NCBI GenBank assembly: GCA_014773175.1
Contig: VXCM01002004.1
Span: 269,255-333,254 of the forward strand
Origin: Lucifuga dentata
Lineage: Eukaryota; Chordata; Actinopteri; Ophidiiformes; Bythitidae
Direction of reading: 5' to 3'
Length of the DNA stretch: 64,000 nucleotides
In this document: positions 22,881 to 34,755 of the stretch, piece after piece
Layout: the number at the start of each line of letters is the position of its first letter
Position numbering within the stretch: the stretch's first letter is position 1
Program-made: the position numbers and the translations under genes
Notes under the pieces: generated by a model
What the model was told of the DNA's origin: nothing
The model's input: the letters and a program-made list of their open reading frames with translations, nothing else
Databases searched by the model: none

Positions 22881-22934
22881 NCTTCAAGCAGCAGCCACCC
22901 ACAATGTTCATGCGTGTGTGTGTGTGTGTGTGCG
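22811..22934. repeat. (TG)n microsatellite with duplication around N at 22881
   Basis: The sequence starting CTTCAAGCAGCAGCCACCCA occurs at 22811 and again at 22882, both running into TG repeats. An N at 22881 separates them. Confidence 0.9.
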
Positions 22935-23670
22935 TGTGTTTGAGCTGGTTGGTTAAACTTAGATGAACATTTGTGCATCAACATCTGCCTGAGTTTCTGT
23001 CAAAAGACATACAGACACCTTTGCGTGTGTTCCATTGTGTGGCTGAATGCTTCGTGAGCGATCCTCTCGACAGGCTGGGTTATAATGAGATCCCTGGGGC
23101 TGAACGCCAGCTGCCTGTAAAACAACAGATGTGACTGGACTCACTCAGTCTCCCGTCTGCCCACTAGCTGACAGAGTTGTCACTCAGCGGGATGGAGGAT
23201 GACTGACAGGAGAGGAGGTGAGGAGATGGGTGAACTAGCACAAGGAGGTGGGATTCACCTGGGCTGACACTTGATCCCGCAGCTCGGTGCTCTCCAAACA
23301 AAATAGCCTGGCTGCTGAAACACCCAAAATGTCAACAGCTCCATCGCACCTGAGATGTGAGGGTGATGAGACCTTAAACTTCTGTGACTGATGCTGCGGT
23401 TCAAAGGCAAGCGGAATAATCTGACATTTAAAAGGCATCCAGGGAATTTTAGATAAGGTGTCATCCATAATCGCATCGAAAATGACCTGTTATTAAAGAC
23501 TTTAAAGCAGAAATCTTGTCATGGGAGCTCTAAGTTGTGCAAATTAAAGCAAGATTTGAGATTTCTCACGAAAGAGACCAAACTCAAGGAACCAGCCTGT
23601 GTACCTCCAGAAGAGGCCAACTAATAGTAACAAGTTTGCCTAAGAACCCTTTACACATTCTGCTAACACA

Positions 23671-23726
23671 TAAGCAATAAAATAGAATAGAAAAGAATAG
23701 AATAGAACAGAATAGAATAGAAAGTA
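23671..23726. repeat. (AATAG)n microsatellite
   Basis: Imperfect AATAG/AACAG pentamer tract, possibly the tail of an old retroelement. Confidence 0.8.
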
Positions 23727-23916
23727 CAATAACTAGATGTATTTCTGGAAGAACCTGCATCCTGTGATTGCTGCAGTCACGGCTTATGTGGATCTTGGTC
23801 TTTAACACACCGTTTGCTGATCAGCAATCCAGTCGCATGCTGTGATTACTAACAAGTCACAGCGTTGTTTGTCTATTCTTCAGAACACAGATTAAATGGA
23901 GCCCTGTGATTGGCCA

Positions 23917-24162
23917 CAGCCTCCCCAGTGAAGGCCCATGATTGGCAGAACTGTCTCTGTCAGTAGGACAACTGATTTTAGCTGCAAATCCTTGTTGATT
24001 TAGTAACACACAGAAATGTTTGCCACCTTATCAGCTCTTTTTCTTTTTTTTCTGTTTTTTTGTTACTATAACATTTTTCTGTGTGGCTACGAATGGAGCC
24101 TCTTGAAGGGATATGATAGCCTGGTTTCATTATAATTTCTCAAAATTGGGTTATGTCCATTA
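23917..24162 (+). repeat. dispersed repeat, first copy
   Basis: A block of about 245 bp that recurs in the same orientation at 26986-27211. Shared runs include ATTTTAGCTGCAAATCCTTG and GGCTACGAATGGAGCCTCTT. Family not recognised; no coding capacity. Confidence 0.75.
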
Positions 24163-24469
24163 TGTTTATAGTCATTGTGTCCTTTGCAGTCACATAGCAT
24201 TGATTTCTAATGCTAAAGCAGTTTGTTGGGAGAAAGGTGATTCACTTAAACTGGTTTTGTCAGATGCAACACAGTATTGCAATACTTGGAATGAGCGTTG
24301 TGCAATACTGGTAAACTGGACTGTATGCTGGACACCTGCTTCAGTTTGTATTCCCTGCGTCTTTCTCTATGGCCTGACTGAATGGCAAAATATAAATTAC
24401 CATTCAGGAAAAAAAAAGCAATTACAGCAATTCAATGAATGAGAATTAATTATTAGCAAACCTATAAAT

Positions 24470-24721
24470 NTTAAATGTAACCCTTTACAACCAGAGCGGC
24501 CTGCACTATTTCTCAATAAAATGGAAAGCTTAGCTTCTCCTGAACAAAATGAGCCCAAGCATGACATTTTATGACCACACAATCTCGAGATAAGAGTGAC
24601 TAAAGTACAAGATTTTTTTTTTTTTTTTNTTTTCTTTTTTTTTGGAGAAGTCATCTGACGGCCTGATAGATAGGACCCATGGGCCGCATTTGGCCTGCGG
24701 GCTGCCAGTTGGGGATCCCTG
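24470..24721. mobile_element. hAT-type non-autonomous element with 8-bp TSD
   Basis: The right end, read on the - strand, starts CAGGGATCCCCAACTGGCAG and continues into a GGCCAAATGCGGCCCATGGG region. It is flanked by a perfect 8-bp duplication CTATAAAT (24462-24469 and 24722-24729). The left terminal base is an N. A T-rich run with an N lies inside (24611-24642). It is related to the element at 9329-9546 in inverted orientation. Confidence 0.85.
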
Positions 24722-25058
24722 CTATAAATGATGAATGAAAATTTTAATAACGAGTTAAAGAAAAGCTACATTTCTTCATTAAGACCAGAACTTTGTGGGG
24801 GTGGGAAGCACCACCACCTCTTCTTTTAGACTGATGAAGCAGTTCAATGGAAACAAAAGAAAAAATACAAACTTCTAATACATAAAGCAAAAGTGAGTCT
24901 TCTTTTTTTTACATAACGAGGAAAATTAATTCAGGATTTTTCACCCGTCTTTCTTAAGACTCAGCCAGGGGAACAAGCAGCAGCCTCCAGTCAAATGTTA
25001 CTGCAGGGTGCCAGAAATATCACAATGAAGGTTTGTGTGAGGGAAAGAGCAAATGGGT

Positions 25059-25059
<1 letters not shown>

Positions 25060-25110
<51 letters not shown>

Positions 25111-25127
25111 NCACACACACACACACA
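25060..25127. repeat. (CA)n microsatellite with an N
   Basis: About 65 bp of CA with an N at 25111. Confidence 0.95.
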
Positions 25128-26985
25128 AAACACAACACTCTGCTCCTGGGCAGACAGCCACTGCAGCCTCTCAGTCAATAGAAGCATATTGTGCTTCCTC
25201 CAACAGGAACCTGCTGCAGAAACCTGTTACTGCGTTGTGTGCAAGCCAGAGCAAATCTCAACAATTAGCCGAGTGTCGGGCTATGAGAGCAAGTTGTGTT
25301 TTATGAATGGAGGCTGATCAGGGCAGTTACAATACTCAGATAACCCTGTGCCGAATGTGTATGTTTTAACCCAACTCCAGCCTCTGCCTAAAAATATATA
25401 TATTATCGCTGGTTATCACTTTGCAGTTCCATAATTCTAATCTGAGCATGGATATGAATTATTTTAGGCTATGCATGTTGTACAGTACTTAATCCCTGTG
25501 CTGTAGCTGGTTTCTTTATGAGACAACATGTCATTAGCGGGATAATCAAGCTTGTTCCATTATCACTGCTCATTTTAATGAGCTATACACATCCACAGCA
25601 CGGCCTCCAGAGATGAGCCATCACACGACAAACCCCATTTTCCCCTCATAGTCTAATGCTTTGCTAATGTGTCTAAATTAAGGACAATAACACAATATTT
25701 TAATTGCATTTTTCTCAGTAAATCTTCTAACTTTTGGGCATGGCAATCAATGCAAATCTTTCAGGGTGTTTTCAGAAATATTGAAAAATCGTTAATGGCT
25801 TCAGAAGCGCTTCATTGTCATTCAATCATAGAAGCTGGCTGAAAAGAGTTTATTTTACAGGAGAAATATGCAGCATCTCCATCATCAGAGAAGGCTATGA
25901 AGTACGACCTGCTTGACTCAGCTGATAAATGATTTATCAACAGAACGCTGGCAGGCTAGGTAAAGCTGTGGACACACAGAGATGCAGGCAGGGAGAGGAA
26001 AGGAATAAGAGCGAGAGCTGAATGAGAGAGCAGGATGAGAAGCTCCAGATGGTGTGTGACAGGTGTGATCGTCATTGAGAATTACACTGCACTTGTGATA
26101 CTCTGACTACACAGTGTGTGATATTTCAACTCTAATTTCAGCTACACATAACACTACAAGAAAGGTGCCCTGAACATGAAGGAGCATGAAGGATTGCAGA
26201 TGTGTTCTCTCTGCTGCCCTCAGGACGGCGCTATGCTTTGCAAAACCAACAGATATTCCAAGTTTTTTCCGTCTGCAATCTGTTTTTTAAATGCTTGTAG
26301 TTAATTTTTGGCTCATTTGATGGCGCTAATTGATCTCTTGCACATTTGGTTGTGTTCATTCCTGTTCCTTTATTACCTCTTGTACACTGGTTGGAATCTA
26401 CAAAAATGTGACTTGACTGATCTTTGCACTTATGAGTGTATGTGACTGTAGTGATCTTTATCCATTTTGCACTTTTTGATAGTATGATGAACATATTGTA
26501 ATGTTCTTCTTTTTTTTAATGTTCTTTGCACATTTTGATGGTATACTTGTCTCTTGCGCTGTCCCACATCTAATTTTCCAATTGACTTTTTTCCAGTTGT
26601 GAGTGTGTTATTGTGGTCTGTGTGAGCTGCTCTTGGAATTGCCAATTGAGGAAGAAATAAAGTTGTATCTTAGCGTTCAAATCAGAAGAGCTGCAAAACT
26701 GCATGACTGGCAATTGCAGGCAGATTGAATGTATTGATTTAAAACAATAAGAGGCTTGCAAAATGTTGGACAAGCTCAGTCGCTGGTTGTTGGACTGGAT
26801 TTGCTGTTTAAGCCGAGTTCAGACTTTTTCGTGCAGATTTTCCACAGAGAGACTTTTCCTCAGATCAGAGCTGAATCGCTGCTTGTGCCCATCACAAACA
26901 CTCGTTAAGTCTGTGCAGCTCAGATATGTTTTCTGACCGAGTCTTGGCGCAGTCCCTGACATTTTTAAGAATGATGAGATTTATC
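25128..26985. other. intergenic, no gene seen; candidate conserved non-coding segment
   Basis: The part around 25380-25680 is rich in homeodomain-like TAAT/ATTA cores, lacks repeats and reads as unique DNA. This is the composition of many fish non-coding enhancers, but I cannot test conservation. No exon supported. Confidence 0.3.
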
Positions 26986-27211
26986 ACAGCTTCCTCAATG
27001 AAGGCCCGTGATTAGCAGAACTCTCTGTCAACTGATTTTAGCTGCAAATCCTTGTCGATTTAGTAGCGTGGAAACATTCACCACCTTATCAGCTATTCTT
27101 TTTTTTTTGTCACTGTAACATTTTTCTCTTTCTGGCTACGAATGGAGCCTCTTGAAGGGATATGATAGCCTGGTTTCATTATAATTTCACAAAATCGTGC
27201 TATGTCCATTA
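26986..27211 (+). repeat. dispersed repeat, second copy
   Basis: Diverged copy of 23917-24162 with several small indels. The homology stops at TATGTCCATTA in both copies. Confidence 0.75.
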
Positions 27212-28679
27212 GCACGTAGAAAATCTGAACTGCTCTTGTAGTTTCAGCTGATTTATGAAAATTGTTACAATGGCGATGAACGAGTAATAGCGAATGAGAC
27301 TGTGAGAGGAGGCAGAAGTGACTTTCTGCCTCTTTTTCTTCTTTTCTCTGCACAAAATAGTACTCACAGTGTATGTGGACAGTTCTAGTATGTGGAATAC
27401 TTTCAAACAGTCTCAGATGGAAACATCCAGATTAGGTTCAAGCATTAGCATTAAATTTGATCGTATATAGTCTGAGAGTATGTGACTCCGTGAATTTATG
27501 TCCCTAAGAACTCATCGTGGGATGATTTACAAAATTATACAATTCTGTGAACTTTGGTAAAATAACTGCCAGTTGAGCAGCTACAACTTCATGAATTTGG
27601 GGGTGTTTTCTTCTAGCAGTGCACTTTATCACTTTTAGCTTTCCTCATGCCACCATTTCTCTCCATTTATGCTATATCGATCTCTCTCCTACACATTCTC
27701 AACAGAGCAAAAGACACTTGTGCTCTGTCTTACACCTTACACCTCACATGGCGCTGGCTCAGGTGTTTAAACTCCCTCATTTGTAGAAGTTGGTAATCTC
27801 ACAGTCTGCATGATCTGCATTTCTACCAGCAATAACTCGAACTCAATGTAACACTACTTCACCAGGCTGAGAAGAGAAACTAGAAAAGACAAACACAGAC
27901 AACGGGAAGACATTGGTGGCTTGTCTTCAAACTGTTGCCCATTTCTCTTCTTCGAATTGTAGCTGTCAAAACCAGAAACCAGCAATTGGCTTTGGCTTAA
28001 AATGTAGTTGGTGTTTTCACTGCATCACCATCTCAAACACCCATTCTAATTGGCATTAACTCAGTGTTAACAAGCTGTGAAAATGTAATTTCAAGTTCAA
28101 GAGCTCCAATTGGAGCCTAGCTGAAGAGGAGAGCATTAGACTCTCTGCTGAATTGGTTTTGCCTGGCTGAGATTTCCTTGGCTTCTCTGCTGAGAGCGTT
28201 GGGTTATAATGCATCGACAGCGGAGAAGGCTGAGCACTGCAAAAATTCCCTTATAAAAGCAAGAAAAATCCAAGAAAAATATTCTGTAATCTATAGAAGC
28301 TTTTTAGTATAAAGTAGAAAAAATCTAAACATGTGGTAAGTAAAAATGGCTTAAAATTTCTTGAAAATAGCATGAAAAATCTAGCTGCAACAAAATTATC
28401 TAGCCCTAAAGCTAGTAATAAATAATTCATTTGAAATCTGTTTAGCTTAATAGGCTGCATTTACAATAGATGCCCAATTTTGATATTTTGCCTATATCTT
28501 ATTTTTGTGGACAGCGTATTTACATCTTTTTTTAAAGTCGGCCATGTTGTGTTTGCACGACTTGACCTGAAACACCCCAGATGCAAAATTGCATCTGCAT
28601 GTGCACACTTTTACGAGACAGATGTAAACAAAATGCCACAATAGACAAAAATGAGATATAAATATTTATATATTATGAT
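27212..28679. other. intergenic, no gene seen
   Basis: No repeat or gene boundaries that I can support. Confidence 0.4.
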
Positions 28680-28812
28680 CAGCCCCCCCGTGACCCTCAA
28701 CAGGACAAACGGGTTTAGAAAATGGATGGATGGATGGATGGATGANCAGCCCCCCCGTGACCCTCAACAGGACAAACGGGTTTAGAAAATGGATGGATGG
28801 ATGGATGGATGA
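28680..28812 (+). mobile_element. non-LTR-type 3' tail, duplicated around N at 28746
   Basis: GTGACCCTCAACAGGACAAA followed by GGGTTTAGAAAATGGATGGA and further GGAT repeats is a widespread 3' tail of fish LINE/SINE elements. Copies 28680-28745 and 28747-28812 appear identical (66 bp), so one is probably an assembly artefact. Confidence 0.7.
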
Positions 28813-31500
28813 TCGGTGGGTTAGCAACTTGCAGAACCCTGAATCACATCATATTGATTGCTTACATAATTCATAATCCTACGGATAAAGTAGAAGAGTG
28901 TCGCATTTTATTATGTATGAGTCGGAATGGCAAGGAAATTCCATTCTGTGTATTTAGATCACAGTCACATTGGCAGATATTTAGTAATATGTGAGTTATT
29001 TCCATCCAAAACTGATCTGAGAAAATCTGATTCCATGTGGTTTTTTTTTTTTTNCATTTGAACAAAAGGTGGTAGTAAAAAAAAAAAAAGTAGCAATAAA
29101 AGCATATAATCTAAATTCAAGCAAGTTAGTTGAATTTAGATTATCTTTTCACTTGTACCTTTTAGTGTTTAATGTCTTAAAACAGGAATACAAGCACACA
29201 AATACCTGTTTTTGCTGTGAAAGAGACAAGAAGGAGCAGGCTGTGGTTATTTCTATGAGTTGGAGGTAAAGGGAGAGAGAGAACCATGCAGAGTGTGAGG
29301 GGCGAGAGATTGGCTTGATTTCCCCTGTGTGTCTGTCATCATTGGGGAGCTGGTTTGGCTCCATCAGGCAGCCTGGAGCTCGGCTGCTGCTCTTAACGCC
29401 GCTCCGCCTGCATCACACAGCTGTTTGCAGAAAGCCACTGTGGTTATACAGCCAGACGTTTTGGTCATCATCGCCTCTTTAGAGGAAATGAATGAACTGA
29501 GAGTGAAGGCCGTTTCCTATTTGGCCTCCTTTCCTTCTGCTCGCCAATAAATATGACAAGGAGATTTGCTCTATAGTGTTCATTCAAGCTGAAAATCTTT
29601 TATTAAGCATTCTGCTGATGTGTTTGGCTATCATGCCGTCTGTCTTCTTCTAGGTTTTGTTGCATTGTTGTTTGTATTCTCCAATTTTGAATATACGTGC
29701 TGCTTTTGTGGTGTTGTGTTTTAAAGTTTTGTAGAGGGGTTCTTTTACTTGCTCCTCTGGTTCCTCCTTCTCCGAAATGTTTGGCTCCATCCTAGTCTGT
29801 ATGAGACTTGGATGTCCCTTAGGACTCCTCACAGCTAACTGGGCAACGCTGGCACATCTTGGTGTTTATGAGACAGCGGGCATGTGTTTGCTCCCACCTG
29901 GCAGGGGGAGACAGAGAGGGAGGGGGTGAAGGGCTTGAAGGAGCGTGAATGAGAGGCCTGTTGTGACGCTGTGGGGAGCGGGTGGGCATATTGGAAAGCA
30001 GCAGGTGCTCAGCCAATCTGGGAGGCTGCCTGAGCCCTCAACCCAACCTCCTCAACAAAGGAAGAGGCTCTGATTGGCTGCCGATCAAGATTGACAGCGG
30101 CAGCGAACACGCTGCTTTGCCAAGCATGCAGTCAAAGTGCACCTGGCCCGTAGTCACATGACCGGAGATGTCTCAGACAAACCCTGTGTGGGGTGTGAGC
30201 GTGGCTGCTTTGAAGTCCTCCGTTCTGGCTTGTTTTTGTTGTAACCACATGGGGAGGCGAGGCCCGGCTCTTCCTCTCTGGAGAGCCCATGGGAGGGGTG
30301 TGTCGTCCATTTGGCAGTCGCCATAGATGTCTGCTTCTCAACTGAGCTCGGATGCCTCTTTGTTTTTCAGATAATTTGATTTTATTCTCACATCTCTAAT
30401 CTCTATGGGGGAGGCTGGTGAGTGTCTGTGCTATTAGAATACCGATCAAACACCCACCAGCACCGACTAAACACTCAATAATCCTGAGCCAAGAGCATCC
30501 GCCTCTTCATCTTGTGCCTTTCAAGTGTACTCATAGGCTAGCCTAACCATCCGGTAGGCAGTGTGACTGGTTGCCCATACATTCCACACAGGATGCTGAA
30601 ATAGTGAATAAAGCATCAGGTATCACGGTGTTGTCAAAACACCAGGAGGAATACAGATGCAGATACTAATACGCTGATGTATATTTCATAAACGTGTTAC
30701 TCTGGACCTTTAAAAGATGTTAAACCCTCAAGCTCCCACAACATACTAAATGGGTTTTTGAGAAGGAGCCACATGGAAAAATCATGGCGGCATTGTTCTC
30801 GTGTGTCTAAACTTAACAAGCTTGAAGTAATGATGGGATTTCTCTGTCATTAATTATTCCATGAAACTGAGTTGTTGTTGTTGTTGAGAGAATGAATTAG
30901 GTCAACAGGGCAGAATTATTCTATCCATGATCAAGATGTCTCCTCTCTGGTTCTCCAGTCTTGGACTTCTCTCCTTGACCCTTACTTTGGAGGGCCGTGA
31001 CCCTGGAAGATGAAATTACCCAGAGGAAATAGATGCCCCCACCTCTGGCTGCAGCTGGCCCCCCGTCTGTGGCCTGCAAATACAAACTACAGCTATTATG
31101 TCATTACGACCAGCCTCAACAGTAAAAGCTTGGAGAGGGAAATAAAATGAGATAAAAGGAGGGAGAGAATAGAAGAGGAAGATTGAACAGAGCAGTCTAT
31201 TGTTGTGAAATTGTTCTGTCAGGACAAAAGGGAAATCAATAGCAGATATTGAAGTTGAGCTCAAAGCTCACTTGTATCATCGCTGCTTCGTCATCGTTCT
31301 TTCTTTCCTTCTCGCTCTCTCTGAATTGGGATTTTGAAGGTGTGTGTTGGTGCTTGTGTGAGTGGTCGTGAGTTTTTCAAAGTCAGTGAGTGTACATCAT
31401 TTTTGGAAACAAATCCACACGCTAAAGCTGGAGATTTTCTGAGCACAGCAGCAGAATTACTGCAGCCTGTTGATGTTCTGTATAAAACACTCAGCTGCTA
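28813..31500. other. intergenic, no gene seen
   Basis: The stretch 29820-30350 is more GC-rich, with two CCAAT/ATTGG boxes (about 30013 and 30073) and an M-box-like GTCACATGAC at about 30153. It could be regulatory, but no transcript start or exon is evident. Confidence 0.3.
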
Positions 31501-31546
31501 CACAATAATAATGATAATAATAATAATAATAATAATAATGATAATA
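31501..31546. repeat. (AAT)n microsatellite
   Basis: ATA/ATG trinucleotide tract directly before the repeat starting at 31547. Confidence 0.9.
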
Positions 31547-31739
31547 ACCTTTATTTGTATAGCACCATTCATACAGAAATACAGCCCAAAGTGCTTTACA
31601 TGACATGAAGAGTCAAAAAATCAGAAGAAGCATAATAAAACTAAAGGACAATAAGAGTGTATGAGCATATAATGAGAACATACAGCATACAGCAGTTGTT
31701 AACACAACACTAAACATTAGATCAAAGAGATCATTTAAA

Positions 31740-31857
31740 ATATATGTGCATATACACATATATATGTACACATATATACTTACATATACACGCACGTACA
31801 TACATACATACAAAAACACACACATACATACATGCATGTACATACATAGATATATGC
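31740..31857. repeat. AT/CATA-rich simple sequence
   Basis: TATATG/CATATA and (CATA)n mixture with strong self-complementarity, inside the repeat above. Confidence 0.8.
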
Positions 31858-32044
31858 TTACACACATTTAAAAAAGTACACAATTAAAAGCATTGAGAGA
31901 ACCACAATAAAAATATATAAACATATAAAATATAATATATAGAATGCATAAACAGTGTAAAGCCAATTACTCCAATTTAAAAGCAAGATTAAAAAGATAG
32001 GTCTTCAGCTTCTTTTTAAAAATGGAAATCAAGGCTGCAGTTCT

Positions 32045-32418
32045 TTTTTTGAATATTATTTTTAATAAACATCCATAAAGACATTATACAATACAAAGAC
32101 ATACACCCAAACCCCACACACACTGGGGGAAGGGAGGGTGCTGACAATGAAAATTAGTTGATTAAGATCAATTCATCCCACTAACATGCCATAGCCATTA
32201 TGATTCACATCCTCCACATGCAACTGCCAACAACTGTGCACCAAAACGTCCATGTCTGTAACTCAGATATCAAAGTAAATCCAGGTGTTGCAGGACAGGA
32301 CATCAAACTTTTTCCCATTTATCCTGAAATTTTGAGTTTTTTGAACAAAGTTTCTCCAGATGAATGACGTGAGTTCATGGAGCCAGTTTTTAAAACAAGG
32401 TGAAGCTGATGCTTTTCG
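32045..32418 (-). mobile_element. 5'-truncated retroposon with 13-bp target duplication
   Basis: A 374-bp insertion flanked by AGGCTGCAGTTCT (32032-32044 and 32419-32431). It begins with a T-rich run, so its A-rich 3' end faces left and the element lies on the - strand. No recognised coding sequence. A long, non-8-bp duplication and an A-rich end fit LINE-mediated insertion. Confidence 0.75.
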
Positions 32419-32438
32419 AGGCTGCAGTTCTGATGTCC

Positions 32439-33070
32439 ACACTGTAAGCCCTGATAAGTTAATTCAACTTTTAAAAAAAGCAGGGTAACTCTTTGCCATA
32501 AAAATGTTAAGTTATGCACTGTTGAACAAACAAAAAAGTATATGTTCAATGAACCTAGTATTCTCAATAGAAAAGCCTCAAATGTTTAGGTACAATGAAC
32601 TAATATTGCATGGTTAACTCGCCCTGNATTCTCAATAGAAAAGCCTCAAATGTTTAGGTACAATGAACTAATATTGCATGGTTAACTCGCCCTGAAAAGT
32701 TAAGCTATGCATTGTTGAGCAAAGACAAAAGATATGTTCAGCACAGGAAGAACATGCAAACTCCACATGACTGGTTCCTTTCCACACAGAAAGGACCTGG
32801 TCGGCCTCAAACCCGGGACCTTCTTGCTGTGAGGCGACAGAGCTAACCACTGAGCAACCATGGTACCCCACTCGATCACCAAGATTCTATTTTAAGTAAT
32901 AAGTTTGTGCTTTGCTAATAGCAATGGGCAAAACTAAACTTACTTAAGTTGATTCAACTCAAAAACTCTAACTGAATAAAAAAAGATCCAAAAAGTACAA
33001 CTAACTCAAAATCATTAGACCATATATGGAATATGTTGGGTACAATTAACTAAATTGGGTACAATTGAGT
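32439..33070. mobile_element. composite repeat inserted in the host repeat
   Basis: It separates host blocks ending near 32438 and resuming near 33070. It contains repeated AGTTAATTCAACTT/AAGTTGATTCAACTC-type arms and an internal fragment at 32738-32870. Inflated by a 67-bp duplication around N at 32627 (32560-32626 and 32628-32694). Class not determined. Confidence 0.45.
32738..32870. repeat. fragment of a dispersed fish repeat (CCGGGACCTTCTTGC block)
   Basis: ACATGCAAACTCCACATGAC and CCGGGACCTTCTTGCTGTGA, then GGCGACAGAGCTAACCACTG, form a block very common in teleost genomes. Read on either strand it shows no tRNA gene or open frame. Confidence 0.6.
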
Positions 33071-33394
33071 TTGTCGTCATAGAAACAAAAAGCGGCCTCA
33101 CCAGTGTTCTTATGTAGACCAGGTGGAACATCTAAGAGCAAAGAATTGAAGACCATAGTGCTCTGGCAGAGTATAAAACGAAAGGTAATCTTTGATGTAA
33201 CATGGGGCAAGGTGGTTTAAGGCTTTATATAATTAAAAGACACAGGTAACCAGTGCAGAGTAGCGAGTAGTGGAGTGATATACGATCACTTTTCTTAGTA
33301 CACAAAGATGTGTCTCTGTGGCACTTTGGGATCCTCTCAGTCCTCCACCAGCACTGTGACCTCCACTGTGAAATTCAGTGACCCAGTCTGCAAT

Positions 33395-33396
<2 letters not shown>

Positions 33397-33435
<39 letters not shown>

Positions 33436-33454
33436 NGTGTGTGTGTGTGTGTGT
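33397..33454. repeat. (TG)n microsatellite with an N
   Basis: About 57 bp of TG with an N at 33436. Confidence 0.95.
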
Positions 33455-33864
33455 TCCTGAGAACCTTGACAGAAGCAAATGGCAGAAGGACACCTCTGCG
33501 TCAGTGGCACCGAGCTCAGCACGGCACCCATCACTCATCGCTGTAAATAATTAGGGTGGCTGCTGTGTGTGAAACAAAGTGGCCTATGTGCATGTGTGTG
33601 CATGTGTTAGTGTACGCACGCCTCTGTCAGTACATACATGCACACTATATTCTGTACTGCAACTAAGGCAAAAATATACATGTCGCATAGCTTAATCCAG
33701 TGTGAGTCAGCCACATGACGAAATGTGGAGGCAACTTCCTCCGATTATAACGTTTGCACGCCTGAGAAAATCGATTTAGCCACATACTGTAGGTCTGTTA
33801 CTCGGAGTAAGCATACATCAGTTTATGCTGATTTCAGTTCACGTAAAAAAAAAAAAAAAAAAAA

Positions 33865-34747
33865 NTTTTTTTTTTTTTCCAAAATATGAAATTGTATTAT
33901 AGTTTTTGTGTTATTTTGCCAATCTTTCAAAATCAAACGTTCAGGTGATACACACCTTAAAATTCAATGTTTCACCTGCTAACACGTATGTCTGAATATA
34001 GTGACTGTCGTTTTTATTAAAGACATCTCCTGGCAGAGACATACAGTGCATTTTCTTCCTTGCAGCTCCATGTTGAGCTGCTTAAATTAAGTAACTTTGA
34101 CAAAAAAAAGAACAACGTTTGCTTCACTATGACTGATTACCAATGTCAAGCATGTTTCAAGTCTCTAGAAGTTCAATTTTAAAGCTTACTAGAATAAACT
34201 GAAAGCAATGACTGGCTGAAAGGTAGGAAAAACAAATCTAAAATGTATGCTCTGTATGTTTTGAAAAATACTTGGCAGTAATGTAACATGTATGCAGGTT
34301 GTATACTACAGGCCAGAAGTTTGAGGCCAACCCCAGATTTAAAAATAAATAAATAAATTATCAATACACATCAGTACATAGTTTGTTTTACAATTTATTG
34401 CACAGGAAATGACAAAAATATATAAAATAAATGTACCGGTAATTGGTTTTCAAGAAGAATTTGTCAACAAGAGCACATTATGTAGCCACCATGGCTTAAG
34501 AAATGATTTTTAAGGAATGCATGCCCAGTCTGTATTAGAGCACTGCCACTCCAGATGTGTTCCAACTCTCTTGCTGATGTGTCTTAACATTCTATTCAAT
34601 AGCCTGCTGTCTGCCTTTTCCCAGATCATTTTGGGATTAACTGGCTCCACAGTCTGCTCATGCTAAATCTGGGGATGGCCTCAAATATCTGGCCTGTAGC
34701 GTATGTATTGAGCTCAAACACGCAAAATCATCAGTATGCTCCTTTAA
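33865..34747. mobile_element. TTAA-flanked long-TIR element, copy D (left end lost, nested insertion)
   Basis: It shares internal blocks with copies A-C (AATCTTTCAAAATCAAACG, CACCTGCTAA, GGCAGAGACATACA) and ends in GTATGCTCCTTTAAC. The left terminal repeat is replaced by a poly(A)-N-poly(T) junction. A TA-flanked element (34304-34701) splits its right terminal repeat. Confidence 0.65.
34304..34701. mobile_element. TA-flanked Tc1/mariner-type MITE nested in copy D
   Basis: The ends CTACAGGCCAGAAGTTTGAG and, reversed, CTACAGGCCAGATATTTGAG match over about 35 bp, then share CCCCAGATTT. TA occurs at both borders (34302-34303 and 34702-34703). It is 398 bp with no coding capacity. Closing it out joins the split terminal repeat of the host element. 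Confidence 0.8.
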
Positions 34748-34755
34748 CATGGAAC

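Larger units (their letters stand above)
31547..33300 (-). mobile_element. widespread fish interspersed repeat, interrupted by two insertions
   Basis: CCTTTATTTGTATAGCACCA and CCCAAAGTGCTTTACATGAC, GGTCTTCAGCTTCTTTTTAA, TGTAGACCAGGTGGAACATC and CAGGTAACCAGTGCAGAGTA are blocks of a very common fish interspersed repeat. They are split here by a retroposon (32045-32418) and by a second repeat (about 32439-33070). Orientation is tentative; no coding part is recognised. Confidence 0.65.
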
